Shown: positions 54,187 through 62,023 of the stretch, in pieces
How the letters are laid out: the number at the start of each line of letters is the position of its first letter
How positions within the stretch are numbered: position 1 is the stretch's first letter
Assembly: GCF_024704385.1 (NCBI RefSeq)
Contig: NZ_JAJDFX010000002.1
Span: forward strand, 2,480,001 to 2,544,000
Reading direction: 5' to 3'
Length of the DNA: 64,000 nucleotides
Source of the DNA: Cellulomonas sp. P24
Lineage (GTDB): Bacteria > Actinomycetota > Actinomycetes > Actinomycetales > Cellulomonadaceae
Notes under the pieces: model-generated
The model's database searches: none
The model's input: only the letters and a program-made list of their open reading frames with translations
What the model was told of the DNA's origin: nothing
Made by a program: the position numbers and the translations under genes

Positions 54187-54198
54187 CCCCACCCCTGT

Positions 54199-54265
54199 TC
54201 CGTCAAGTGGAGCGATAGTGCAGCGACACGCGGGCGTGTCGCTGCACTTCGCTCCACTTGACGGA
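54199..54265. repeat. hairpin repeat copy F, inverted orientation
   Basis: 67-bp palindrome after the phosphoesterase gene. Outer arms TCCGTCAAGTGGAGCGA / CGCTCCACTTGACGGA. The core reads ACACGCGGGCGTGT, the reverse complement of the other five copies, so this copy is inserted the other way round. One small bulge in the stem (ATAGTGC against GCACTT). Confidence 0.92.
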
Positions 54266-54333
54266 CCGGGGACCGGACCGGACCGGGGACCGGACCGGAC
54301 CGGGGACCGGACCGGACCGGGGACCGGACCGGG
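54263..54333. repeat. 17-bp tandem repeat, about 4.2 copies
   Basis: Unit GGACCGGACCGGACCGG at 54270, 54287 and 54304, with partial units before and after. The unit is itself built of GGACC pentamers and directly abuts hairpin copy F. Confidence 0.92.
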
Positions 54334-54355
54334 CGGGGTGAGGGGGGGAGGGGGT
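54331..54355 (+). other. G-quadruplex-capable tract
   Basis: GGGCGGGGTGAGGGGGGGAG followed by GGGG gives four G-runs of three or more with loops of 1-3 bases. It lies 27-50 bases before the ATG of the DUF385 gene and would overlap its -35 region if TAGGGT at 54371 is the -10. Confidence 0.7.
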
Positions 54356-54381
54356 TCAGGGGACGCAGCTAGGGTCTGGGC

Positions 54382-54816
54382 ATGGGACTGAGTCGTACGC
54401 AGCTGATGTTCGTCGCCCTCCACAAGGGTGTGTACCGGGCCACGCGTGGGCGTCTGCTCGGGCGGTTCGGTCACCTCGAGCAGGTGCTCCTCAGCACCAC
54501 CGGTCGCGTCAGCGGACAGACGCGCACGACGCCCCTCGCCGCGACGCCCGACGGCGACCGGCTGATCCTCATCGCGTCCAACAACGGCGGCGACGCCCAC
54601 CCCGCCTGGTACCTCAACCTCGTCGCGCACCCCGAGGTGACGGTGCAGCGCGGGGCCCAGGTGCTCGCCATGACGGCCCGCACCGCCGAGGGTGCCGAGC
54701 GTGAACGGCTCTGGGCGCTCGCGGTGAAGAACAACCCGGGATACGCACGGTACGAGTCGCGCACGTCGCGGCGGATCCCGGTCGTCGTGTGCGAGGCGGT
54801 CGCCGCTCGCGAGTAA
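54382..54816 (+). CDS. DUF385/Ddn-family deazaflavin-dependent oxidoreductase
   Basis: 144 residues, split beta-barrel fold: LLSTTGRVSGQTRTTPLAAT, LILIASNNGGDAHPAWYLNL and AVKNNPGYARYESRTSRRIP. This is the nitroreductase/F420H2-dependent (Ddn-like) family. Its presence suggests that the organism makes F420. ATG 54382 follows TAGGGT by six bases, hence a possible leaderless transcript. Substrate unknown. Confidence 0.9.
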   Translation: MGLSRTQLMFVALHKGVYRATRGRLLGRFGHLEQVLLSTTGRVSGQTRTTPLAATPDGDRLILIASNNGGDAHPAWYLNLVAHPEVTVQRGAQVLAMTARTAEGAERERLWALAVKNNPGYARYESRTSRRIPVVVCEAVAARE

Positions 54817-54835
54817 GGGTGGGCGTCCGACGCTC

Positions 54836-55327
54836 ATGCGGGTGGCCGGGCGTGTCGATGACGTCGGGGTGATCACCGGGGGCAGGGGACGTTCGGTCGC
54901 GCATGTCGCGACACTGATAGCGATGCTGGCGCTTCTGGGCGGGTGTCGCGCCGACGCGGGAGCGACGACGCCGACGGCGGTTCTGACGTCGACGTCGCGG
55001 GTGGCGAGTCCGACCGTTGCGGCCCCGGTCCCGACCACCGCACCGCCCGAGCCAACGCCGACCGAGGCGACGCCCACCGAGAGCGCTCCCGCGCCTGAGC
55101 CTCCGGCCGCCGCGCCGGCACCCGCGCCCGCGCCGGCTGCGGCACCCCCGCCCGCACCGGCTCCGGCCGAGGCCCCGGCACCTGCTCCGGCGGTGAACAC
55201 CGACCCCCGGTTCCCGACCTGCAAGGCCGCGATCAAGGCCGGGTACGGCCCGTACCGCCAGGGCATCGATCCCGAGTACGACTGGTACCGCGACGCCGAT
55301 CACGACGGCATCGACTGCGAGCGCTGA
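54836..55327 (+). CDS. Excalibur-domain lipoprotein
   Basis: 163 residues. Hydrophobic stretch VATLIAMLALLGGC with lipobox cysteine, then about 75 residues of Pro/Ala/Thr, then a C-terminal Excalibur calcium-binding domain (FPTCKAAIKAGYGPYRQGID, then DADHDGIDCE) with the DxDxDGxxCE loop. It would be anchored to the outer face of the membrane and span the wall. ATG 54836 is open; the signal region suggests that a later start is also possible. Confidence 0.88.
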   Translation: MRVAGRVDDVGVITGGRGRSVAHVATLIAMLALLGGCRADAGATTPTAVLTSTSRVASPTVAAPVPTTAPPEPTPTEATPTESAPAPEPPAAAPAPAPAPAAAPPPAPAPAEAPAPAPAVNTDPRFPTCKAAIKAGYGPYRQGIDPEYDWYRDADHDGIDCER

Positions 55328-55738
55328 CCGAGCAGAGGCGAGATCAGCCTCCGCTCACGACGGGTGTCGTCGAGCGGTCTCCTCGGCGTGTGGGGACCGG
55401 TCCGCCTGCGGCGAGGAGAGCGGCCTCGGGTGCGTGTCGAGGTGCCGGCGAACGTTGACCCCGACCGACGTCGGTGCAGCAGGGCGACCACGTGCGTGCG
55501 CCGTCCGCGCCCCGTGGTGATCGGGAGGCCGGTCCGTCGTCGCTCGCTGGTTCTCGCGACGGCCGTCCCTGCCCCCGTCGATCCGGGTTACTCCCGGCCC
55601 GCTCGTGCCTATCGGCTCCCGGCTATGTAACTTTTGTATCTCGACCAGCGAAAGACCCTAGAGTTTCGACACGGGCACTGTTACTTTGGCTGGCATCGGC
55701 CCCTACGACGAGGTGGGCCTACTCGAGAGAAGGACGTC
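55328..55738 (+). promoter_or_regulatory. promoter region of the glycoside operon
   Basis: 411 bases without a convincing gene. The last 120 bases are AT-richer than the surroundings. A possible -10 TAGAGT is at 55659-55664. The motif TAACTTTTGTAT (55628-55639) and a relative TTACTTTGGCTG (55681-55692) lie in direct repeat around it; a third copy is at 63482. AGAAGGA before ATG 55739 is the ribosome site. Nothing is seen in 55328-55600. Confidence 0.5.
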
Positions 55739-57142
55739 ATGGCAAACCGCGGAATGGGTCTGCTTCGAACCCGCAAGGCAGCGGTGGTCGCCGCGATCGC
55801 TGGTGCTTCGCTGACGCTGGCGGCATGTTCCGGCAGCGATGCAGGTGGAAGCAGTAGCGGCGAGGCCACCGCCGCCACGTCCGGTGAGGTCAGCTGGTGG
55901 GGCTGGACGCCCGACACGCCGGTGGCCGAGCGGTACATCGCGGAGTTCAACAAGGAGTACCCGGACATCAAGGTCACCTACAAGAACTTCGAGAACGTCG
56001 ACTTCCGCAACGCCCTCACCCCAGCGCTCGACTCCGGTCAGGGCCCGGACGTCTTCGACCTCTCGCCCGCAGGCGGCTCCCCCGACACCTGGGGTCCGTA
56101 CGCTCTCGACCTCGCCCCCGTGGCCGAAGCGACTCTTGGCACGGACTGGAAGTCGCAGTTCGGAGCCAACTACGTCAGCCAGCTGACCGACTCCGACGGC
56201 CGTGTGGTGTCGCTGCCGCTGGGTGGCATGTCCGCCGGCATGGTGTGGATCAACAAGGGCATCTTCGACGAGGCCGGCGCCGAGGTGCCGACCGACTACG
56301 CCTCGTGGCTCGCGGCCTGCGACAAGATCTCGGCCATCGGCAAGAAGTGCTTCACGATGGGCGCCGGCGGAGCGGACACCTTCCCGACCGAGATGTTCCA
56401 CTCGGTCGCCAACTCCGTCGACCCCGAGTTCTTCCTCAAGGCAGCCGTCGGCCAGGCCAAGTGGGACGACCCGCAGGGCATCGAGACCCTCAACATCTTC
56501 AAGAAGATGAAGGACGACGGGATCATCGCCTCCAACGTCCTCGACGCCGGGCAGTACCCGCTGGCCAACGAGGAGTTCATGAAGGGCGACGCGGCGATGG
56601 TGCAGATGGGGTTCTGGTACACCCAGTACGCGGGCAGCGAGTCGTGCGTCAGTGCGATGGAGAGTGCCGGCGTCACCAACCCCACGTGCTTCGTCCAGCT
56701 TCCTGTCGAGTTCCCGGACGTCGCGGGGCACGGCAACGGCTCCGCGTACTTCGGCGAGGCCGACTACGGCCTGGCGATCAATGCTGACTCCAAGAACATC
56801 GGAGCGTCGAAGACCTTCGTCACGTGGATGACGATGTCGAAGACCGGTCAGCAGAACGTCGCGAACGCGCTCGACCTGCTTCCGTCACTCGGCGGGGTCT
56901 CGCCGAGCTGGGACGCCATCAGCCTGGTTGACGAGGCGACGCAGAAGCCTGCGATCGAGAAGCTGATCGCGGCGAGCAACGAGACGACGCAGTCTCGCCA
57001 GTGGCAGACCACCCAGGACACGCTGGACGCGATCGTTCTCGCCATCCAGCAGGTCCTCGACCCGACGATCACCATGTCGATCGACGACATCGCGGCTCAG
57101 CTCCAGAAGTCATCGGTGGCGAGCACCGTCGGCGTCAAGTAG
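55739..57142 (+). CDS. sugar-binding lipoprotein of the beta-glucoside locus
   Basis: 467 residues. Signal peptide AAVVAAIAGASLTLAAC with lipobox, then a CUT1-type solute-binding fold (VSWWGWTPDTPVAERYIAEF, GPDVFDLSPAGGSPDTWGPY). Followed by two permeases, Gfo/Idh/MocA, VOC, aldo/keto reductase and GH1 genes on the same strand, so the ligand is probably a beta-glucoside or derived sugar. ATG 55739 has AGAAGGA upstream. GC content is a little lower than in neighbouring genes. Confidence 0.93.
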   Translation: MANRGMGLLRTRKAAVVAAIAGASLTLAACSGSDAGGSSSGEATAATSGEVSWWGWTPDTPVAERYIAEFNKEYPDIKVTYKNFENVDFRNALTPALDSGQGPDVFDLSPAGGSPDTWGPYALDLAPVAEATLGTDWKSQFGANYVSQLTDSDGRVVSLPLGGMSAGMVWINKGIFDEAGAEVPTDYASWLAACDKISAIGKKCFTMGAGGADTFPTEMFHSVANSVDPEFFLKAAVGQAKWDDPQGIETLNIFKKMKDDGIIASNVLDAGQYPLANEEFMKGDAAMVQMGFWYTQYAGSESCVSAMESAGVTNPTCFVQLPVEFPDVAGHGNGSAYFGEADYGLAINADSKNIGASKTFVTWMTMSKTGQQNVANALDLLPSLGGVSPSWDAISLVDEATQKPAIEKLIAASNETTQSRQWQTTQDTLDAIVLAIQQVLDPTITMSIDDIAAQLQKSSVASTVGVK

Positions 57143-57169
57143 GTCATTCGACAGGACTGGAGTTCATAC

Positions 57170-58162
57170 GTGATGGCGAACCTTGCGAGGTCGGCAGGTT
57201 CACTGAATTCCAAGCCGGGTGGAAAGCGAGGTGGGTGGCTCGGTCAAGGGGCCACCCACCTCGTCCCGGGTGGTCTGAAGTGGATCCTCCCTGGCTTCAT
57301 CTTGTCCGTGGGACTGATCTACTACAGCATCATCTACTCGGGGTATCTCTCCTTCTTCGACTGGCCAGGTGGCCGGGCGAAGATGACGTCGGTGGGTGTC
57401 GCGAACTACCAGGAGGCGCTCTCCGACCCAGTGTTCTGGATCGCCATCCGGAACGTCCTCATCTACTTCGTGGTCATCTTCACCGTCCAGGTGGTCGGCG
57501 GGCTCTCCTTCGCGGCGGCGATGCACTCGAAGGTCTACCTCGCGAACATCTACAAGATCATCATCGTGGTCCCGGTCGTGGTGGCCCCGGCGACGATGGC
57601 GCCGGCGCACATCGAGGTGTGGCAGACCAACGGCACCTTCAATGCGATCTTGCGGGCGATCGGCCTCGACTCCTGGACCCAGGGCTGGATCGGGCAGTCC
57701 ACCACGGCGTTGTTCGTCGTCATCATGGCGGGGTGCTGGGGCGCGATCGGATTCGGTTTCATCCTGTACTTCGCGGCCATGGGGCAGATCGAGCCGGAGA
57801 TGATCGAGGCGGCGCGGATCGACGGCGCGGGGAACATCCGCATGCTGAGGTCGATCGTGCTTCCGAACGTGCGCTCGGTGACGGTGTCGCTCGGCATCCT
57901 CAACTTCATGACGGCGCTCAAGCTCTTCGACACGCCGTGGCTGCTCACCCAGGGTGGCCCCGCTCACTCGTCCGAGTTCCTCGGCACGATGATCTATTCA
58001 GAGACGGCGGGTTCGTCGCGGAACCTCGGGTACGCGGCGGCGCTGTCCATCCTGCTGCTGGTGATGGCGATCGGTATCTCGATCGCGATTCAGCTGCGTT
58101 CCCGCGAGAAGAGCCCGACGGGCGCCCGCAGGTCGAAGAAGAAGGTGGCCGGACATGTTTGA
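57170..58162 (+). CDS. sugar ABC transporter permease (MalF type)
   Basis: 330 residues, six helices starting at KWILPGFILSVGLIYYSIIY. The EAA loop is MIEAARIDGAGNIRMLRSIV and the C-terminal motif is LTQGGPAHSSEFLGTM. GTG 57170 is immediately followed by ATG, either of which could serve. It overlaps the next permease by eight bases. No ATPase is encoded nearby. Confidence 0.93.
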   Translation: MMANLARSAGSLNSKPGGKRGGWLGQGATHLVPGGLKWILPGFILSVGLIYYSIIYSGYLSFFDWPGGRAKMTSVGVANYQEALSDPVFWIAIRNVLIYFVVIFTVQVVGGLSFAAAMHSKVYLANIYKIIIVVPVVVAPATMAPAHIEVWQTNGTFNAILRAIGLDSWTQGWIGQSTTALFVVIMAGCWGAIGFGFILYFAAMGQIEPEMIEAARIDGAGNIRMLRSIVLPNVRSVTVSLGILNFMTALKLFDTPWLLTQGGPAHSSEFLGTMIYSETAGSSRNLGYAAALSILLLVMAIGISIAIQLRSREKSPTGARRSKKKVAGHV

Positions 58163-58943
58163 GACGCGAACCCGATGGGCGCAGGTTCTGCTCCAGGTGC
58201 TCGTCACCATCGCGGTGATCCCGCTCCTCATCCCGCTTGTGACGATGGTGGCCCGATCGCTCGAGGGGCGCGGGTGGGGCAACTACCTGGCCGTGCTCGA
58301 GGTGCCGGGATTCCTCACGTTCTTCCGCAACTCGGCCATCGTCTCGGGTGGTTCCATCGCCATCATCTACCTGGCGACGATGGCCGGCGCCTTCGGTTTC
58401 TCCAAGCTGCGGATCCGGCACAAGGAGGTGTTCTTCTGGATGATGATGGCGGCGCTGACGTTGCCGGAGGTCGTCCTGATCGCCCCGTTGTACGCCACCG
58501 CGGTCAAGCTCGGGATGATGGGCACCTTCTGGTCGGTGATCCTGCCGATCGCCGCGTTGCAGGTGCCGTTCACGGTCCTCCTGACCCGCGGGTACATGGA
58601 CGGCATCCCTGACACGTTGTTCGAGGCCGCCCGGCTCGACGGGGCGAACACGTGGCGGTTCTTCTGGTCGATCCTCGTGCCGCTCGCGCGGCCGATGGCG
58701 ACGGCCATCATCATCCTGGTGCTGATCAACTCGTGGAACTCGTACCTGCTCCCGAAGGTGTTCCTCATCAACGACAACATGGGCGTCGTCACCCTGCTGC
58801 CGGAGTTCTTCCGACGCCAGTACAACGACGACACCCCGAAGGTCCTCGCCGCGGCCGTGATCACGGCGATCCCGACGATCGTCGCGTACATCTCGCTCCA
58901 GAAGCAGTTCGAGCGTGGCATGGCGGCGGGCGCGATCAAGTAG
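58155..58943 (+). CDS. sugar ABC transporter permease (MalG type)
   Basis: 262 residues: LLQVLVTIAVIPLLIPLVTM as first helix and EAA loop LFEAARLDGANTWRFFWSIL. Ends in FERGMAAGAIK, the typical C-terminus of CUT1 MalG-type permeases. Starts inside the previous gene, so translation is coupled. Confidence 0.93.
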   Translation: MFETRTRWAQVLLQVLVTIAVIPLLIPLVTMVARSLEGRGWGNYLAVLEVPGFLTFFRNSAIVSGGSIAIIYLATMAGAFGFSKLRIRHKEVFFWMMMAALTLPEVVLIAPLYATAVKLGMMGTFWSVILPIAALQVPFTVLLTRGYMDGIPDTLFEAARLDGANTWRFFWSILVPLARPMATAIIILVLINSWNSYLLPKVFLINDNMGVVTLLPEFFRRQYNDDTPKVLAAAVITAIPTIVAYISLQKQFERGMAAGAIK

Positions 58944-58989
58944 TGCGGGTTCCGGTGAGTGTGCGCGTGACGACGACGGGAGCGAGATC

Positions 58990-60120
58990 GTGAGTGTGCT
59001 GGGTGGTGCGGCGCCCGAGGGCGCGGGCCGGGAGGCGGCTCGGGAGCCGATCCGCTACGCCGTGGTGGGCAACGGCTGGCGGGCGGGCATCTTCGGACGG
59101 CTCGCCGAGCTCTTCCCCGAGCGGTTGCGGGTCACCGGGGTGGTGACCAGGACCGCCGAGGGAGGCGAGCGGGCCGAGCAGCAGTGGCACACGCCGTCGT
59201 TCCGCACGCTTGCGGACGCGGTGCGGGCCGAGCGGCCGGACTTCGTCGTCGCGGCGGTGCCGTGGTCGGTCGCGCCGCAGATCACTCGCGAGGCCGTGGC
59301 GCTCGACCTGCCGGTGCTCAGCGAGACTCCCCCGGCCCCGGACGTGCCAGGTCTGGTCGAGCTGTGGTCCCAGGTGGGCGCGTCCGGCCTCGTGCAGGTC
59401 GCCGAGCAGTACCCGCTCTACCCCGGGCACGCTGCGCGGCTGCGGCTGATCGATGCAGGGGTGCTCGGTGCGGTGAGCAACGTCCAGGTCTCCTCGACGC
59501 ACCAGTACCACGCGATGGCGCTCATGCGAGCGATGCTCGGCGTCGGTTTCGATGACGCCGCGGTGACGGCGTTCCGGACGGAGTTCGGGCTGGCGAGCCC
59601 GATCGGTCGAGATGGCTGGACGGGCGATCTGACGCCGCAGCCGTCGTGGAACCTGCTCGCGCACTACGACTTCGGCGACGGCCGCAGCGGGCTGTACGAC
59701 TTCACCGACAACCAGTGGCACAACGAGCTGCGGTCCAACCGGATCCTGGTGCGTGGCAGCCACGGCGAGCTGGTCACCGACCACGTGGTGCACGTGACGG
59801 ACACGCAGACGGTCCTGGAGTCCGACCTCGTGCGCCGACAGACGGGGCGGGACATGAACTTCGAGGGATTCGACCTGGACCACATCGCCTTCGAGGGGAA
59901 GGTCGTCTACCGCAACGCGTGGCAGGGCGGTCGGCTGGCCGACGACGAGATCGCCGTCGCCTCGCTGCTGGCCGGGATGGGTGCGTGGGTGCGCGACGGA
60001 GGACCGGCGCCCTACCCGCTCGCCGACGCGTGCCAGGACCATCTGCTCGCGCTGGCGATCGACGAGTCGCTCGCCACGGGCCGGGCGGTGCGGACGACGC
60101 GCCGGCCCTGGGCGTCCTGA
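58990..60120 (+). CDS. Gfo/Idh/MocA-family protein lacking the EKP lysine
   Basis: 376 residues from GTG 58990. The N-terminal Rossmann part is IRYAVVGNGWRAGIFGRLAE, followed by FVVAAVPWSVAPQITREAVA. At the place of the usual catalytic EKP motif the sequence is VLSETPPAPD, without the lysine. The C-terminal domain has LAHYDFGDGRSGLYDFTDNQ. Either it works by a different acid/base or it is a non-classical member; a sugar oxidoreductase or a deglycosylation partner are possibilities. Part of the glycoside operon. Confidence 0.87.
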   Translation: MSVLGGAAPEGAGREAAREPIRYAVVGNGWRAGIFGRLAELFPERLRVTGVVTRTAEGGERAEQQWHTPSFRTLADAVRAERPDFVVAAVPWSVAPQITREAVALDLPVLSETPPAPDVPGLVELWSQVGASGLVQVAEQYPLYPGHAARLRLIDAGVLGAVSNVQVSSTHQYHAMALMRAMLGVGFDDAAVTAFRTEFGLASPIGRDGWTGDLTPQPSWNLLAHYDFGDGRSGLYDFTDNQWHNELRSNRILVRGSHGELVTDHVVHVTDTQTVLESDLVRRQTGRDMNFEGFDLDHIAFEGKVVYRNAWQGGRLADDEIAVASLLAGMGAWVRDGGPAPYPLADACQDHLLALAIDESLATGRAVRTTRRPWAS

Positions 60121-60205
60121 CCGACCTCGCGGCGTGGTCGGCACCCGCCGAGCCCGTCCCATCCGTGCGGTCCGGCGATCGCGCACCGACAGAGAGCAGA
60201 AGGCC

Positions 60206-60976
60206 ATGGCCGTCACGAACCTCGTGCTGAACGTCGCGGACGTCGCGCGCTCGGTGGACTTCTACACCGGGCTGCTCGGCGCGGTGGTCACGGGAGAACC
60301 CACGTCGGAGAGGGCTGTCCTCGACCTGGTCACCGCGACGCTGGAGCTGCGTCTGCTCGCCGACGGCGCCGCGTGCCCGTGGCAGGAGGACGACAGGTCT
60401 CTCGGATTTCGGCACCTCGGGTTCAAGGTCGAGGCCGTCGACCCGCTCGTCGCACAGTTGCGGGCGGCCGGCGTCCGGCTCCGTCTCGAGCCCGTCGATG
60501 CCGTGGGGGAGGTCCGGATCGCGTTCTTCTACGACCCGGACGGCACGGTGCTGGAGGTCGTCGAGGGCCACCTCAGGTATCACGACGTCGTCGACGCCGC
60601 GGCCGTGGCCGCCGAGCGCGCGCTGCCGGTTCCCACCCGTCCTCGCTTCGATCACGTGGGGGTGACGAGCCGTGACCTTGCGACGACCGTCGCGACCTAC
60701 CGGCCGCTGGGGTTCCGGCACAGCGGCACGCTGCACTTCCGGGACGACCCGAGGGGTTTCCGGATCGACTACCTCAAGGGTGGAGACACGGTGATCGAGG
60801 TCTTCACCTTCGACGTCGAGGTCTGGCCGGCACCGCCGCGCACGGACACCTACGGCTTCGCGGCGGCGCAGCTGGACGGCGCCCCGGGCGTCGTGGCCGG
60901 GGCGGAGGTCGGGATCGTCGACGGGCGACGTGTGCTCGTCGCCTCCGACGACTTCCCCGTGATGGTGGGCCGGTGA
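60206..60976 (+). CDS. two-domain VOC (glyoxalase-fold) protein
   Basis: 256 residues. Domain 1 is NLVLNVADVARSVDFYTGLL with FFYDPDGTVLEVVEGH. Domain 2 starts at RFDHVGVTSRDLATTVATYR with FRIDYLKGGDTVIEVFTFDV. Paired VOC units build one metal site. Families include isomerases, dioxygenases and lyases, and the reaction here is unknown. ATG 60206 follows AGAAGG. Its stop overlaps the next start by GTGA. Confidence 0.87.
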   Translation: MAVTNLVLNVADVARSVDFYTGLLGAVVTGEPTSERAVLDLVTATLELRLLADGAACPWQEDDRSLGFRHLGFKVEAVDPLVAQLRAAGVRLRLEPVDAVGEVRIAFFYDPDGTVLEVVEGHLRYHDVVDAAAVAAERALPVPTRPRFDHVGVTSRDLATTVATYRPLGFRHSGTLHFRDDPRGFRIDYLKGGDTVIEVFTFDVEVWPAPPRTDTYGFAAAQLDGAPGVVAGAEVGIVDGRRVLVASDDFPVMVGR

Positions 60977-61938
60977 TCGAGGTGCGGGTCGGTGGGCCCG
61001 GCTGGGTGCGGACACTCGGCGGTACCGGCCTCGAGGTGACGGCGCTGGGCGTCGGTGGCGGACCGCTCGGCAGCATGCCCGAGGCGTTCGGGTACTCCGT
61101 CTCGCAGGATCAGGCGGTCGACCTCGTCGAGGCGGTGCTCGCGAGCCCGATCCGCGTGCTGGACACGTCCAACGGCTACTCCGACGGGGAGAGCGAGCGA
61201 CGCATCGGGGCCGGGATCGCCCGGGCCGGTGGCCTGCCGCCGGACGTGCTCGTCATCACCAAGGTCGATGCGCGAGACGGCGACTACTCGGGCCGCAGGG
61301 TGCGGGAGTCGGTGCGGGAGAGCCGTGAGCGACTCGGCCTCGACACCCTTCCTTTGGTGCACCTGCACGATCCGGAGTTCCACGACTGGGACGACCTCAC
61401 GTCGCGCGGCGGAGCGGTGGAGACCCTCGTGCGGATGCGCGAGGAGGGGACGATCGGGCACATCGGTGTCGCGGGAGGTGACACCCGGGTGCTGTCGCGG
61501 TACCTCGACCTCGGTGTGTTCGACGCGGTGCTGGTGCACAGCCGGCTGACGGTCGTGGACCGCAGCGCCGAGCAGCTCGTCGCGCGTGCCGAGGCCGAGG
61601 GGCTGGGGGTCGTCAATGCGGCCGTGTACGGCGGCGGCATCCTGGCCGACCCGTCGGGCGGCTCCTCCCGGTACGGCTACCAGCAGGCCTCCGTGGCGAC
61701 GCTCGAGGCGGTGCACCGGATGGCGGAGCTGTGCACGCGTTGGGGTACCGACCTGCCCACGGCCGCCCTGCAGTACTCGCTGCGTGACCAACGGGTGCAT
61801 CTCACGGTGGTCGGCATCAGCAAGCGGCGCCGGTTGGACGGTCTGATCGAGGCGGTGGGGGTCGACCTCTCCCCGGAGTTCTGGGACGAGCTCGAGACGC
61901 TCGTCCCGGCCCCGGAGAACTGGCTCGACGCGGGGTAG
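60973..61938 (+). CDS. aldo/keto reductase (D-threo-aldose/L-fucose dehydrogenase type)
   Basis: 321 residues. AKR barrel with LEVTALGVGGGPLGSMPEAF, catalytic Asp/Tyr in VLDTSNGYSDGESERRIGAG, Lys in VLVITKVDARDG, and His in LVHLHDPEF. The form is close to bacterial aldose 1-dehydrogenases that oxidise a free sugar to its lactone, which would fit after glycoside cleavage by the GH1 enzyme downstream. GTG 60973 overlaps the VOC stop. Confidence 0.9.
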   Translation: MIEVRVGGPGWVRTLGGTGLEVTALGVGGGPLGSMPEAFGYSVSQDQAVDLVEAVLASPIRVLDTSNGYSDGESERRIGAGIARAGGLPPDVLVITKVDARDGDYSGRRVRESVRESRERLGLDTLPLVHLHDPEFHDWDDLTSRGGAVETLVRMREEGTIGHIGVAGGDTRVLSRYLDLGVFDAVLVHSRLTVVDRSAEQLVARAEAEGLGVVNAAVYGGGILADPSGGSSRYGYQQASVATLEAVHRMAELCTRWGTDLPTAALQYSLRDQRVHLTVVGISKRRRLDGLIEAVGVDLSPEFWDELETLVPAPENWLDAG

Positions 61939-62023
61939 GCGACCGGCTCGCTGCCACCCCCGCCGCACCGAGGCGACCAGCCCGGCCGCGGTCCTCATCC
62001 CGACGCCAAGGAGGCGCATCTGC

